A stretch of DNA of 64,000 nt from the NCBI RefSeq assembly GCF_002354895.1, contig NZ_CP023439.1, positions 2,976,001 to 3,040,000 of the forward strand, written 5' to 3'. Made by a program: the position numbers and the translations under genes. The number at the start of each line of letters is the position of its first letter. Within the stretch, counting starts at the first letter, position 1. Of the stretch, positions 37,218 to 47,159 are shown one piece after another. Under the pieces are notes generated by a model that was not told where the DNA came from, searched no databases, and worked only from the letters and a program-made list of their open reading frames with translations. This DNA is from Thauera sp. K11. Its GTDB lineage: Bacteria; Pseudomonadota; Gammaproteobacteria; Burkholderiales; Rhodocyclaceae.

Positions 37218-37262
37218 GAATGCAAGAAGGCCATCGGTCGTCCCGATGGCCTTCTTGCATTC
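37218..37262 (+). terminator. Long hairpin between rpmG and the cold-shock gene
   Basis: A perfect 20-bp inverted repeat (37218-37237 with 37243-37262) with a 5-base loop lies between convergent rpmG and csp. The outer arms contain TTCTTGCATT on both strands, so it probably ends transcription from both sides, although no separate T run follows. Confidence 0.75.
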
Positions 37263-37302
37263 CAGGTCCGGCCGCGACAAGCCGCGGCCGGCGATGGTCG
37301 CA

Positions 37303-37506
37303 TCAAGCCCGCTGAATGTTCGAGGCCTGCTTGCCCTTGGGGCCCTGGGTCACCTCGAAGGAAACCTTCTCACCCTCTTTGAGGGTCTTGAAACCATTCA
37401 TGTTGATGGCAGAAAAGTGCGCGAAAAGGTCTTCGCTGCCGTCATCGGGAGTAATGAAGCCGAAACCCTTGGAATCGTTGAACCACTTCACGGTACCAGT
37501 TGCCAT
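37303..37506 (-). CDS. Cold-shock domain protein (CspA family)
   Basis: A 67-residue OB-fold RNA-binding protein with RNP1 KGFGFITP and RNP2 LFAHFSAI, ending [11 protein letters not shown]. The start at 37506 ([17 protein letters not shown]) matches the family and has an AAGGAAAGA ribosome site; the frame is open upstream. It has a leader of about 104 bases and its own promoter, as for CspA-type genes. It acts as an RNA chaperone, but which condition induces it cannot be read here. Confidence 0.95.
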   Translation of the reverse strand: MATGTVKWFNDSKGFGFITPDDGSEDLFAHFSAINMNGFKTLKEGEKVSFEVTQGPKGKQASNIQRA

Positions 37507-37645
37507 ATTGCATCTTTCCTTCAAGGTTGCTTGATACGACCGGCCCCCCGGCCGATACATCGGCGCCAGCCCGGCGCCGAGATGCTCGACGCGCCCGAAA
37601 CCAGCACACAGCTTGGCTTTTACGCACTTGCCCGCACAGCGTCAA
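37507..37645 (-). promoter_or_regulatory. Promoter and long leader of the cold-shock gene
   Basis: On the minus strand a -35 TTGACG (37640-37645) and a -10 TAAAAG (37617-37622) are 17 bases apart, predicting a start near 37610 and a leader of about 104 bases. The leader contains an 8-bp perfect hairpin (TCGGCGCC at 37560-37567 with GGCGCCGA at 37573-37580). Long structured leaders are a feature of temperature-responsive csp mRNAs. Confidence 0.6.
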
Positions 37646-37813
37646 CGATTTCTTCGGGGCGAAATTTGACGCGTCGCAGCATTGCGAAAAACCCATGCCG
37701 TCGGAAGCCTTTCAATTTCTTGAAACTTTTTTCGCGGTCCGCGCATGTCGCACCGCAGGACGTGCCCTTGAAGTCGCGCCACACACCCCCATCTCGGAGC
37801 TGAATCCGGCTTG

Positions 37814-37841
37814 TTGCACTCTGCCCCGAGTTCTTTAGAAT
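37814..37841 (+). promoter_or_regulatory. Promoter overlapping the start of clpS
   Basis: A -35 TTGCAC (37814-37819) and a -10 TAGAAT (37836-37841) are 16 bases apart. The -10 overlaps the first in-frame ATG of clpS at 37840. Transcription would then start about at the second ATG (37849), which would make that mRNA leaderless. Confidence 0.5.
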
Positions 37842-38157
37842 GAATTCCATGGGTACCCGTAAACAAGACGAATTCCTGCTGGAGGCGAAGCGGACACGCA
37901 CCAAGCCGCCACCCTTATACAAGGTGCTTCTGCTCAACGACGACTACACGCCGATGGATTTCGTGGTCATCGTGCTGCAGAAATTTTTCGGCATGGATCG
38001 CGAACGTGCCACGCGAGTCATGCTCCAAGTGCACAGAGAGGGCATGGGGATATGCGGAGTCTTTCCGCGAGACATTGCCTCGACGAAGGTCGAACAGGTC
38101 GTATCCTTTGCTCGTCAGCATCAACATCCGCTGGCATGCGTGATGGAGGAAAATTGA
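37840..38157 (+). CDS. clpS: ATP-dependent Clp protease adaptor ClpS
   Basis: A 105-residue (or 102-residue) N-end-rule adaptor. Conserved elements are [24 protein letters not shown] (residues about 27-50), the [25 protein letters not shown] helix and strand, and the C-terminal [10 protein letters not shown]. ClpS feeds proteins with destabilising N-termini to ClpAP. Neither possible ATG, at 37840 or 37849, has a ribosome site; a promoter overlaps the first, so 37849 may be the true start. It ends directly at the clpA start. Confidence 0.95.
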   Translation: MNSMGTRKQDEFLLEAKRTRTKPPPLYKVLLLNDDYTPMDFVVIVLQKFFGMDRERATRVMLQVHREGMGICGVFPRDIASTKVEQVVSFARQHQHPLACVMEEN

Positions 38158-40434
<2,277 letters not shown>

Positions 40435-40460
40435 TCTCCACCCGGGCAGTCCCGCACCGG

Positions 40461-40488
40461 ACGCCTCCCCTTGCGGGAGGCGTTTTCT
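40461..40488 (+). terminator. Terminator of clpS-clpA
   Basis: A 9-bp perfect stem (ACGCCTCCC with GGGAGGCGT) and 5-base loop are followed by TTTTCTT, 28 bases after the clpA stop. Confidence 0.9.
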
Positions 40489-40630
40489 TGTCCGCTTCCG
40501 TCCGCCCCGATGCCGGCCCGGCGTACGGGGCCATCGGCATACAGGGGCTCTCCGTGCGCCGGGGCACAGTCGGCTATCATGCGCAGGCCCGCGGGGCATC
40601 CGCCCTGCCCGTGGATAACGAGGAGCCTCC

Positions 40631-41110
40631 ATGACCATCCAGACCACCGATCTCTGCGACGCCAACGAAGACAAGGTCAGCGTCGTCAGCCCGATGTTCC
40701 GCAGCTTCGGCGGCCGCACCGCCTTCGGCGGGCCGATCGCCACCCTGAAGCTGTTCGAGGACAACGCGCTGGTGCGCAAGACGCTCGAGGGCGCCGGAGA
40801 AGGCCGCGTGCTCGTCATCGACGGCGGCGGCTCGATGCGCTGCGCACTCGTCGGCGACCAGTTGGCGGCGCTCGGCGTCGAGAACGGCTGGGCCGGCATC
40901 GTCGTCTATGGCTGCATCCGCGACGCCAAAGCGATCGGCGCGATGGACATCGGCGTGTTCGCGCTCGGCACCCATCCGCGCAAGACCGTCAAGCGCAACA
41001 CCGGCGAAGCGGACATCCCGGTCACTTTCGGCGGCGTCACCTTCGTGCCGGGCCACCACCTGTATGCGGACGAGGACGGCGTCATCGTGTCGCCGACGGC
41101 GCTGATCTGA
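40631..41110 (+). CDS. RraA family protein (RNase E inhibitor-like / HMG aldolase fold)
   Basis: A 159-residue RraA-family protein. The N-terminus ends with TTDLCDAN, and the core has the [28 protein letters not shown] segment typical of RraA. A second segment is [22 protein letters not shown]. In E. coli RraA binds RNase E; many members instead are 4-hydroxy-4-methyl-2-oxoglutarate or oxaloacetate aldolases with the metal site GDQLA/RD. Which applies here is not decidable from sequence. It is monocistronic. Confidence 0.88.
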   Translation: MTIQTTDLCDANEDKVSVVSPMFRSFGGRTAFGGPIATLKLFEDNALVRKTLEGAGEGRVLVIDGGGSMRCALVGDQLAALGVENGWAGIVVYGCIRDAKAIGAMDIGVFALGTHPRKTVKRNTGEADIPVTFGGVTFVPGHHLYADEDGVIVSPTALI

Positions 41111-41270
41111 GCGTCCCGCGCCTGCGGTTGCGGAGGATGCCCCGGCCGGCGGACGTGACGCCGCACCGCAGCACGTTTCGGCATTCCTCCGTTTCACCAA
41201 TCTGATTCACGTTTCACATCGTAAAAATAGAATCACAATGCATTGTTTTAAAGCATAAATTTTTTTCTTA

Positions 41271-41317
41271 TGTCTTATATAAGACATATTGCTGCTACGC
41301 ATGATGCAGCCTATACT
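41271..41317 (+). promoter_or_regulatory. Isocitrate lyase promoter with TGTCTTATATAAGACA operator
   Basis: A perfect 16-bp palindrome lies at 41271-41286. Directly downstream is a strong sigma70 promoter: -35 TTGCTG (41289-41294), 17 bases, -10 TATACT (41312-41317). The palindrome centre is near -45, next to the -35, a usual activator position. A copy with one base change is at 13121-13134, upstream of aceB. The 319-bp gap from 41111 is otherwise AT-rich in its last half and holds no gene. Confidence 0.7.
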
Positions 41318-41429
41318 TCGTCTCAACCGCGACACCTCTCCCCTCGAAGATGTTCCGGCGTGGACCTCTGACGGCAAGCCCGAAGCCGCCTGAGGTTGAA
41401 TCAACACTCGAATCAGACAAGGACGCATC

Positions 41430-42743
41430 ATGACCCTGACCCGCGAACAGCAAATCGCCGCCCTCGAAAAAGACTGGGCCGAGAATCCCCGTTGGAAAGG
41501 CATCAAGCGCGGTTACTCCGCCGCCGACGTGGTCCGCCTGCGCGGCAGCCTGCAGCCCGAATACACGCTGGCCCAGCGTGGCGCGCAGAAGCTGTGGGAG
41601 AAGATCAACGGCGGCGCCAAGAAGGGTTACGTGAATGCCTTCGGCGCGGTCACCGCGGGCCAGGCGATGCAGCAGGCCAAGGCCGGCCTCGAGGCCGTCT
41701 ATCTGTCGGGCTGGCAGGTCGCCGCCGACGCCAACACCTCCGAGACCATGTACCCGGACCAGTCGCTGTACGCCTACGACTCGGTGCCGACCATGGTCCG
41801 CCGCATCAACAACACCTTCAAGCGCGCCGACGAGATCCAGTGGTCGCGCGGCGTCAATCCGGGCGACAAGGAATTCATCGACTATTTCCTGCCTATCGTC
41901 GCGGATGCCGAAGCCGGCTTCGGCGGCGTGCTGAACGCCTTCGAACTGATGAAGAACATGATCGCCGCCGGCGCCTCCGGTGTGCACTTCGAAGACCAGC
42001 TCGCCGCGGTGAAGAAGTGCGGCCACATGGGCGGCAAGGTGCTGGTGCCGACCCAGGAAGCGATCGAGAAGCTGATCTCCGCCCGCTTCGCCGCCGACAC
42101 CATGGGCGTGCCGACGATCATCCTCGCCCGTACCGACGCCGAGGCCGCCAACCTGATCACCTCCGATCACGACGCCAACGACAAGCCCTTCCTGACCGGC
42201 GAGCGCACCCAGGAAGGCTTCTACCGCGTCAAGAACGGTCTGGAGCAGGCCATCAGCCGCGGCGTCGCCTACGCGCCCTACGCCGACCTGGTGTGGTGCG
42301 AGACCGGCACGCCGGACCTGGGCTTCGCCCGCGAGTTCGCGCAGGCCGTGCATGCCGCCTGCCCCGGCAAGCTGCTGTCGTACAACTGCTCGCCGTCCTT
42401 CAACTGGAAGAAGAACCTGGATGACAAGACCATCGCCAAGTTCCAGGACGAACTCTCGGCGCTGGGCTACAAGTACCAGTTCATCACGCTGGCCGGCATC
42501 CACATCAACTGGTACAACACCTTCAGGTTCGCCCACGCCTATGCCCGCGGCGAGGGCATGAAGCACTACACCGAGATGGTGCAGGAGCCGGAATTCGCCG
42601 CCCGCGAACTGGGCTACACCTTCGTGTCGCACCAGCAGGAAGTCGGCGCCGGCTACTTCGACGACGTGACCACCGTGATCCAGGGCGGCTCGTCCAGCGT
42701 CAAGGCGCTGACGGGTTCGACCGAAGAAGAACAGTTCCACTAA
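41430..42743 (+). CDS. aceA: Isocitrate lyase
   Basis: A 437-residue isocitrate lyase of the E. coli type. The active-site loop [16 protein letters not shown] (about residue 190) has the catalytic cysteine, and the segments [17 protein letters not shown] and [15 protein letters not shown] are family signatures. It splits isocitrate to succinate and glyoxylate, the first step of the glyoxylate shunt; aceB at 13700 does the next. It is monocistronic, with its own promoter and terminator. Confidence 0.97.
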   Translation: MTLTREQQIAALEKDWAENPRWKGIKRGYSAADVVRLRGSLQPEYTLAQRGAQKLWEKINGGAKKGYVNAFGAVTAGQAMQQAKAGLEAVYLSGWQVAADANTSETMYPDQSLYAYDSVPTMVRRINNTFKRADEIQWSRGVNPGDKEFIDYFLPIVADAEAGFGGVLNAFELMKNMIAAGASGVHFEDQLAAVKKCGHMGGKVLVPTQEAIEKLISARFAADTMGVPTIILARTDAEAANLITSDHDANDKPFLTGERTQEGFYRVKNGLEQAISRGVAYAPYADLVWCETGTPDLGFAREFAQAVHAACPGKLLSYNCSPSFNWKKNLDDKTIAKFQDELSALGYKYQFITLAGIHINWYNTFRFAHAYARGEGMKHYTEMVQEPEFAARELGYTFVSHQQEVGAGYFDDVTTVIQGGSSSVKALTGSTEEEQFH

Positions 42744-42789
42744 GCAGCGGCGGCGGACCGGCTCTGCCGGCCCGCCGATGCTGTACGGG

Positions 42790-42828
42790 CGAGGCCGCTC
42801 CGGATGCCCGGGGCGGCCTCGTTTTTTC
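42790..42828 (+). terminator. Terminator of aceA
   Basis: A 9-bp perfect stem (CGAGGCCGC with GCGGCCTCG), a 14-base loop, then a run of six T residues, 46 bases after the aceA stop. It meets the 3' end of the convergent gene at 42835. Confidence 0.9.
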
Positions 42829-42834
42829 CTGGCC

Positions 42835-43404
42835 TCAGTTGCGGGCCGGCCCTGGGCCCGGGCCCGGCTCAGCGGCGCCACCGCGGCCCGGCCGCATGCC
42901 CGGTCCGCGTTCAGCCTTGCCGCCTTGCGGCCCCATGTGGAAGTCGGCGTCGAAGACCTTCTTCTGCGCCTCGCTCAGCCGCGGATAGAAGGCTTCGACC
43001 GCACGCCGTGTCTCGGCCAGTTCGGTCTGATGGACACGGCTCATCTCTTCCATGCGCTGCAGGCGCTCGAGCGCGGTATCCGGCCGGTCGCCCTGGCGGA
43101 ACGCGGCCATGCGCTCGCCGGCGCTCTTCGCACGCACCAGCATCGCTCCCTTGAACTGCGCCCATGCGTCCTGCTGCTCGGGCTTCAGCGCCAGCGCGAG
43201 TTCGAGGCGGGCGAGCCGGGTCTCCGCGCGCTGTGCGATGCGTTCGCTCAGTTGCGCAGGATCGAGGCGCTGCATCATCGGCCCGTGGCCGTAGCCATAA
43301 CCGTAGCCGTCGCAGTGGCCGCCACGGGCCATCGCGGCGGTGGCGCCAAAGGCGGCGGTCGCAGCGAGGGCGGCGGCGATGGTGGTCTTCATCCAAGTCT
43401 TCAT
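42835..43404 (-). CDS. Spy/CpxP-like periplasmic LTXXQ-type protein
   Basis: A 189-residue exported protein. A signal peptide covers residues 1-26 (cleavage after AMA), followed by a histidine/glycine-rich stretch (HCDGYGYGYGHGPMMQ). The helical core LERLQRMEEMSRVHQTELAETRRAVEAFYPRLSEAQKKVFD matches Spy/CpxP-type proteins; the LTxxQ motif is present in variant form (LSEAQ). The C-terminal 30 residues are proline/glycine-rich. In E. coli these proteins are envelope chaperones and CpxA feedback regulators. It is divergent from a response regulator gene 189 bp away, which suggests regulation by that pair. Confidence 0.82.
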   Translation of the reverse strand: MKTWMKTTIAAALAATAAFGATAAMARGGHCDGYGYGYGHGPMMQRLDPAQLSERIAQRAETRLARLELALALKPEQQDAWAQFKGAMLVRAKSAGERMAAFRQGDRPDTALERLQRMEEMSRVHQTELAETRRAVEAFYPRLSEAQKKVFDADFHMGPQGGKAERGPGMRPGRGGAAEPGPGPGPARN

Positions 43405-43592
43405 GAGGTTTCTCCTTGCGGGGACGATGCCCGTTCATTCGGGCGACGGAGCCATTGAACCACCCGGATGTAAGCGGGATTTGTCGCCCGGGCGCCGTTT
43501 TGCGGCCCCATGTCTCCAGCCCCCGGCCGGATACGCTGGGATACAAAGCCGGCCGTCTGCCGGCATAACATGCCGGCCATGGAGAGATCGCC

Positions 43593-44357
43593 ATGAGCAA
43601 CCACACCGACCACATCCTGATCGTCGATGACGATCGCGACATCCGCACCCTGCTCGCCGACTACCTCGAAAAGCAGGGGCTGCGCTGCACCGCCGCCGCC
43701 GACGGCCGCGACATGAAGGCCAAGCTCGAGGCCCACCGCGTCGACCTCATCGTGCTCGACGTGATGATGCCGGGCGAGGACGGCCTGACGCTGTGCCGCA
43801 ACCTGCGCGCCAGCAGCGGCCCGAATGCCAACACGCCCATCCTGATGCTGACCGCGCGCGGCGAGGACATGGACCGCATCCTCGGCCTCGAGATGGGCGC
43901 CGACGACTACCTGCCCAAACCCTTCGTGCCGCGCGAACTGTATGCCCGCATCCGCGCCATCCTGCGCCGCGCCCGTGCGCTGCCGCCCAACCTCGACGCC
44001 GCGCCGCCGGCCAATGCGCGCGAACTGCGTTTCGCGCAATGGCGCCTCGATACCGCGAACCGCCACCTGATCGACACCGCGGGCACGGTCGTCGCGCTGT
44101 CGGGCGCGGAATACCGTCTGCTCGGCGTGTTCCTTTCCCATCCGCAGAAGGTGCTGTCGCGCGACCAGCTCATGGAACTCACCCAGGGACGCGAGGCCGA
44201 CGTTTTCGACCGCTCGATCGACCTGCTGGTGAGCCGGCTGCGCCAGCGGCTGGGCGACAACGCGCGCGAGCCCTCGATCATCAAGACGGTGCGCAACGAA
44301 GGCTACGTGCTCGCCGCCGAGGTGACCGCGGTCGCCGGCGCGCAGGACGAGGCATGA
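43593..44357 (+). CDS. OmpR-family response regulator
   Basis: A 254-residue regulator. The receiver domain has the acidic pocket VDDDRD, the phospho-acceptor D56 in LDVMMPG, and the KPF lysine near residue 110. The winged-helix DNA-binding domain is OmpR/PhoB-like with LLGVFLSHPQKVLSRDQLM and RSIDLLVSRLRQRLGDN. It is the partner of the kinase gene that follows with a 4-base overlap. Its likely target is the divergent Spy-like gene and its own promoter. Confidence 0.93.
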   Translation: MSNHTDHILIVDDDRDIRTLLADYLEKQGLRCTAAADGRDMKAKLEAHRVDLIVLDVMMPGEDGLTLCRNLRASSGPNANTPILMLTARGEDMDRILGLEMGADDYLPKPFVPRELYARIRAILRRARALPPNLDAAPPANARELRFAQWRLDTANRHLIDTAGTVVALSGAEYRLLGVFLSHPQKVLSRDQLMELTQGREADVFDRSIDLLVSRLRQRLGDNAREPSIIKTVRNEGYVLAAEVTAVAGAQDEA

Positions 44358-45685
44358 AGCTGCCCTGGCCGCGCAGCCTGTTCTCGCGCCTGATGCTGAT
44401 CTGGCTGGTCGGCATCGCGCTGGTGCTCGCGCTCAGCTTCATGCTGTTCGCTGGCGAGCGCGAGCGCGTCGGCCGTGCGGCTCTTCTGGCCGGCATCGCG
44501 CAGGAGATCGCCACCGCCGCGGACGTGCTCGACCGCATGCCGGCCGCCGAACGCGAGCGCTGGATCGACGAATTCGGCCGCCGGCGCCTGCGCTTCGCCC
44601 TGCGCGAACCGGGCGAGATGCCGCCGACGGAACAGTCCGGGAACCCGCTGCTGCAGGCGCTGCGCGACGCCATGCCGGAACGGACGGTGAGCCTGCACCG
44701 CATCGAACGCCACGGCATGCCGCATCCGATGCTCGCCGCTTCGGTGGGCCTCGCCGACGGCACCGCCCTGCTGGTGCGGCTGCCCGGCTTTCCCCCCCCG
44801 CCCGGGCTGCGGCTGCCGCCGCCCGACCGCCTGCTCGCGGCGTTGCTCGCGCTGATCGGCGGCGTCAGCCTGCTCGCCTGGATCGCCGTGCGCCTCGCCA
44901 CCCGCCCGCTGTCGCGCATGGCGGCCGCGGCCCGCGCCATCGGCGAGGACCCCGAACGCGCGCCGATGGATACCGCCGGCCCCACCGAGGTCGCACAGGC
45001 CGCCGTCGCCTTCAACCAGATGCAGCAGCGCATCCGCGAACACGTGGCCGAGCGCACCCGCATCCTCGCCGCGATCTCGCACGACCTGCAGACGCCGATC
45101 ACCCGGCTGCGGCTGCGCGCCGAGATGGTCGACGACGACACGTTGCGCGCACGCATCCAGTCCGACCTGGACGCGATGCAGGCGCTCGTCAGGGAGGGGC
45201 TGGACTATGCGCGCAGCCTGGATGAACGCCAGCCCGCGCAGCCGATCGACCTCGAGGGCCTGCTGTCCGCCCTGCGGGCGGATGCCGAAGACATGGGCTG
45301 GGAGGTCAGCCTCGCCGGCAGCGCACGGCACGCCTGCCCCGGCCAGCCGACCGCGCTGCGCCGCGCGCTGTGGAACCTGATCGAGAACGGCGTCAAGTTC
45401 GGCCAGCGGGTCGCCATCGCACTGCGCGAGAGCGCGGACGGATTCGAGATCCGCATCCGCGACAACGGGCCCGGTCTGCCGGAGTCCGAACTGGAGAAGG
45501 TGTTCGAGCCCTTCTACCGCACCGAATCCTCGCGCAGCCGGGAGACCGGCGGCACCGGGCTGGGGCTTGCGATCGCCCGCAACCTGTTGCGAGCGCAGCG
45601 CGGCGACGTGAGGCTGCGCAACCACCCCGAAGGCGGGCTCGAAGCCGTGGTCACCCTGCCGCCGGCGCCTGCGGCGGCGCATTGA
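44354..45685 (+). CDS. Sensor histidine kinase
   Basis: A 443-residue membrane kinase. Two spans (about residues 12-35 and 155-178) enclose a periplasmic sensor domain with no named fold, followed by HAMP, the HisKA H-box AAISHDLQTPITRLRLRAE and the ATPase with NLIENGVKFG, DNGPGLPE and GGTGLGLAIARNL. The overall type is EnvZ/CpxA-like. The start at 44354 overlaps the regulator stop (ATGA). The 3' end overlaps the convergent LysR gene by 35 bases. Confidence 0.93.
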   Translation: MKLPWPRSLFSRLMLIWLVGIALVLALSFMLFAGERERVGRAALLAGIAQEIATAADVLDRMPAAERERWIDEFGRRRLRFALREPGEMPPTEQSGNPLLQALRDAMPERTVSLHRIERHGMPHPMLAASVGLADGTALLVRLPGFPPPPGLRLPPPDRLLAALLALIGGVSLLAWIAVRLATRPLSRMAAAARAIGEDPERAPMDTAGPTEVAQAAVAFNQMQQRIREHVAERTRILAAISHDLQTPITRLRLRAEMVDDDTLRARIQSDLDAMQALVREGLDYARSLDERQPAQPIDLEGLLSALRADAEDMGWEVSLAGSARHACPGQPTALRRALWNLIENGVKFGQRVAIALRESADGFEIRIRDNGPGLPESELEKVFEPFYRTESSRSRETGGTGLGLAIARNLLRAQRGDVRLRNHPEGGLEAVVTLPPAPAAAH

Positions 45686-46673
45686 GCGCAGGTGCTGCCG
45701 CCGGGCCCAGGGGCGTGGCGAGGTCGGCGGCCGCTTCGGCACGCAGCCACGCCAGGAAGTCGGCCAGCAGCGGCGTGTCGGCGCGGCGCTCGGGCAGGAC
45801 GATCCAGTAGCGCCACCGCGGACGCGACTCGAACGCCGCCGGATAATCGAAGCTGCGGCAGCTCTCGCTGTCGGGCGTATGCGAGGCGGGGATGCCGATC
45901 TCGAACGGCCGCACGAGCTTGCCGGCGCGCAGCGCGAGGGCGGCGAGGCTGCGCCGCGCCAGAACCACGCCGCGGCCCTCGATCGCCGCCTGCACCACCA
46001 GGCCGGAATCCGAGATCATCAGCCCGGCCGACGGCTCGGGCCAGTCCAGCCCCGCCGCGCGAAACCACGGCACCCAGTCCTCCCCGTCCGAGCGCAGCAG
46101 CGGCAAGCCGGCGAGATCGGCGGGCCGGTCGAGACGCCGACCCGCCGCCAGTGCCGGGCTGAGCACCGGGAACATTTCGTCTTCCATCAGCACTTCCGCG
46201 CGCACGCCCGCATAGCCGCCCGGGCCCCAGCGGATGCAGACATCGACCGCATCGCGCGAGAAATCGGTGAGTTCGTTGGTGGCGGTGATGTTCACCTCGG
46301 CCCCGGGGTGGCGGTCGATGAAGTCGCCGATGCGCGGCGCCAGCCAGCGTCCGGCGAAGGACGGCATCACGCTGACCGACAGGCGGTTGCGGTTCATGCG
46401 CCGGCGCAGCGTGGCCACCGTGTCCGACAACTGGCGCAGGGCCGCATTGGTGCTCGCCAGCAGTTCCTCGCCGGCCGGCGTCAGGTTGACCTGGCGCCCC
46501 TGGCGCAGGAAGAGCGGAAAGCCGAGCTGCTCTTCGAGCGCGCGGATCTGGTGGCTGACCGCGCCGTGCGTGACGAAGAGTTCGTCGGCCGCGCGCGAGA
46601 AGCTGCCCAGCCGGGCAGCCGCCTCGAACATGCGCAACGCGGACAGCGGAGGCAGCCTGCCGGGACGTTCCAT
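45651..46673 (-). CDS. LysR-family regulator of the GcvA type
   Basis: A 340-residue LysR protein. The HTH (LSALRMFEAAARLGSFSRAADELFVTHGAVSHQIRALEEQLG) is that of the GcvA/AmpR group, and the effector domain contains SVMPSFAGRWLAPRIGDFI, also typical of GcvA. It is longer than usual (about 300) because of an alanine-rich C-terminal tail of about 30 residues. That tail coincides with the 35-base overlap with the kinase gene. It is divergent from a DUF2917 gene, a frequent partnership, with about 65 bp between them. Confidence 0.88.
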   Translation of the reverse strand: MERPGRLPPLSALRMFEAAARLGSFSRAADELFVTHGAVSHQIRALEEQLGFPLFLRQGRQVNLTPAGEELLASTNAALRQLSDTVATLRRRMNRNRLSVSVMPSFAGRWLAPRIGDFIDRHPGAEVNITATNELTDFSRDAVDVCIRWGPGGYAGVRAEVLMEDEMFPVLSPALAAGRRLDRPADLAGLPLLRSDGEDWVPWFRAAGLDWPEPSAGLMISDSGLVVQAAIEGRGVVLARRSLAALALRAGKLVRPFEIGIPASHTPDSESCRSFDYPAAFESRPRWRYWIVLPERRADTPLLADFLAWLRAEAAADLATPLGPAAAPALNAPPQAPAAG

Positions 46674-46738
46674 CTGTTAGCCCTGCTCACAAATCCGAGA
46701 GATTTCATCGTTTTTCAGATGCCCTGGGCTCGACCACA

Positions 46739-47125
46739 ATGAAGCACCGCAACCGACCGAGGAAGAGCATCGTGGAAGCCAGATTAGCATCGTTCGTGCA
46801 GACCTTCGACGTCGATCGGCTGCTGTCCGTGCGCGACGCAGAGGGCTGGGCCGTGATCTGCGAAGCCGGGCGCGCCTGGCTCACACTTGAGGGACATTCA
46901 CAGGACAAGTGGCTGTCCGCCGGCGAGCGCTTCGTGCTGCCCGAAGGAGGCCACGCCCTCATCGAGGCTGACGGCGCCGCCCGCATCAGGCTGCAGCCGC
47001 CGGCCGAGAGCCGCGCGGCGCGCCTGGTCGCAATCGTCCATGCGCGGAGCCGGCAGTTGTTGCGCGCAGCCGCCAATACCGCGATCGTGCGGCCCGAGGC
47101 GCTCGGCTGCACCGCGCGCTCCTGA
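46739..47125 (+). CDS. DUF2917-domain protein
   Basis: A 128-residue protein of unknown function. The central section (LLSVRDAEGWAVICEAGRAWLTLEGHSQDKWLSAGERFVLPEGGHALIEADGAARIRL) is a small beta-rich, cupin-like domain matching DUF2917. It has no signal peptide or catalytic motif. It is divergent from the LysR gene and probably controlled by it. I can say nothing specific about its role. Confidence 0.78.
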   Translation: MKHRNRPRKSIVEARLASFVQTFDVDRLLSVRDAEGWAVICEAGRAWLTLEGHSQDKWLSAGERFVLPEGGHALIEADGAARIRLQPPAESRAARLVAIVHARSRQLLRAAANTAIVRPEALGCTARS

Positions 47126-47159
47126 GCGCGACGCCGCACCGGCCGGCCCATGGCGGCGG

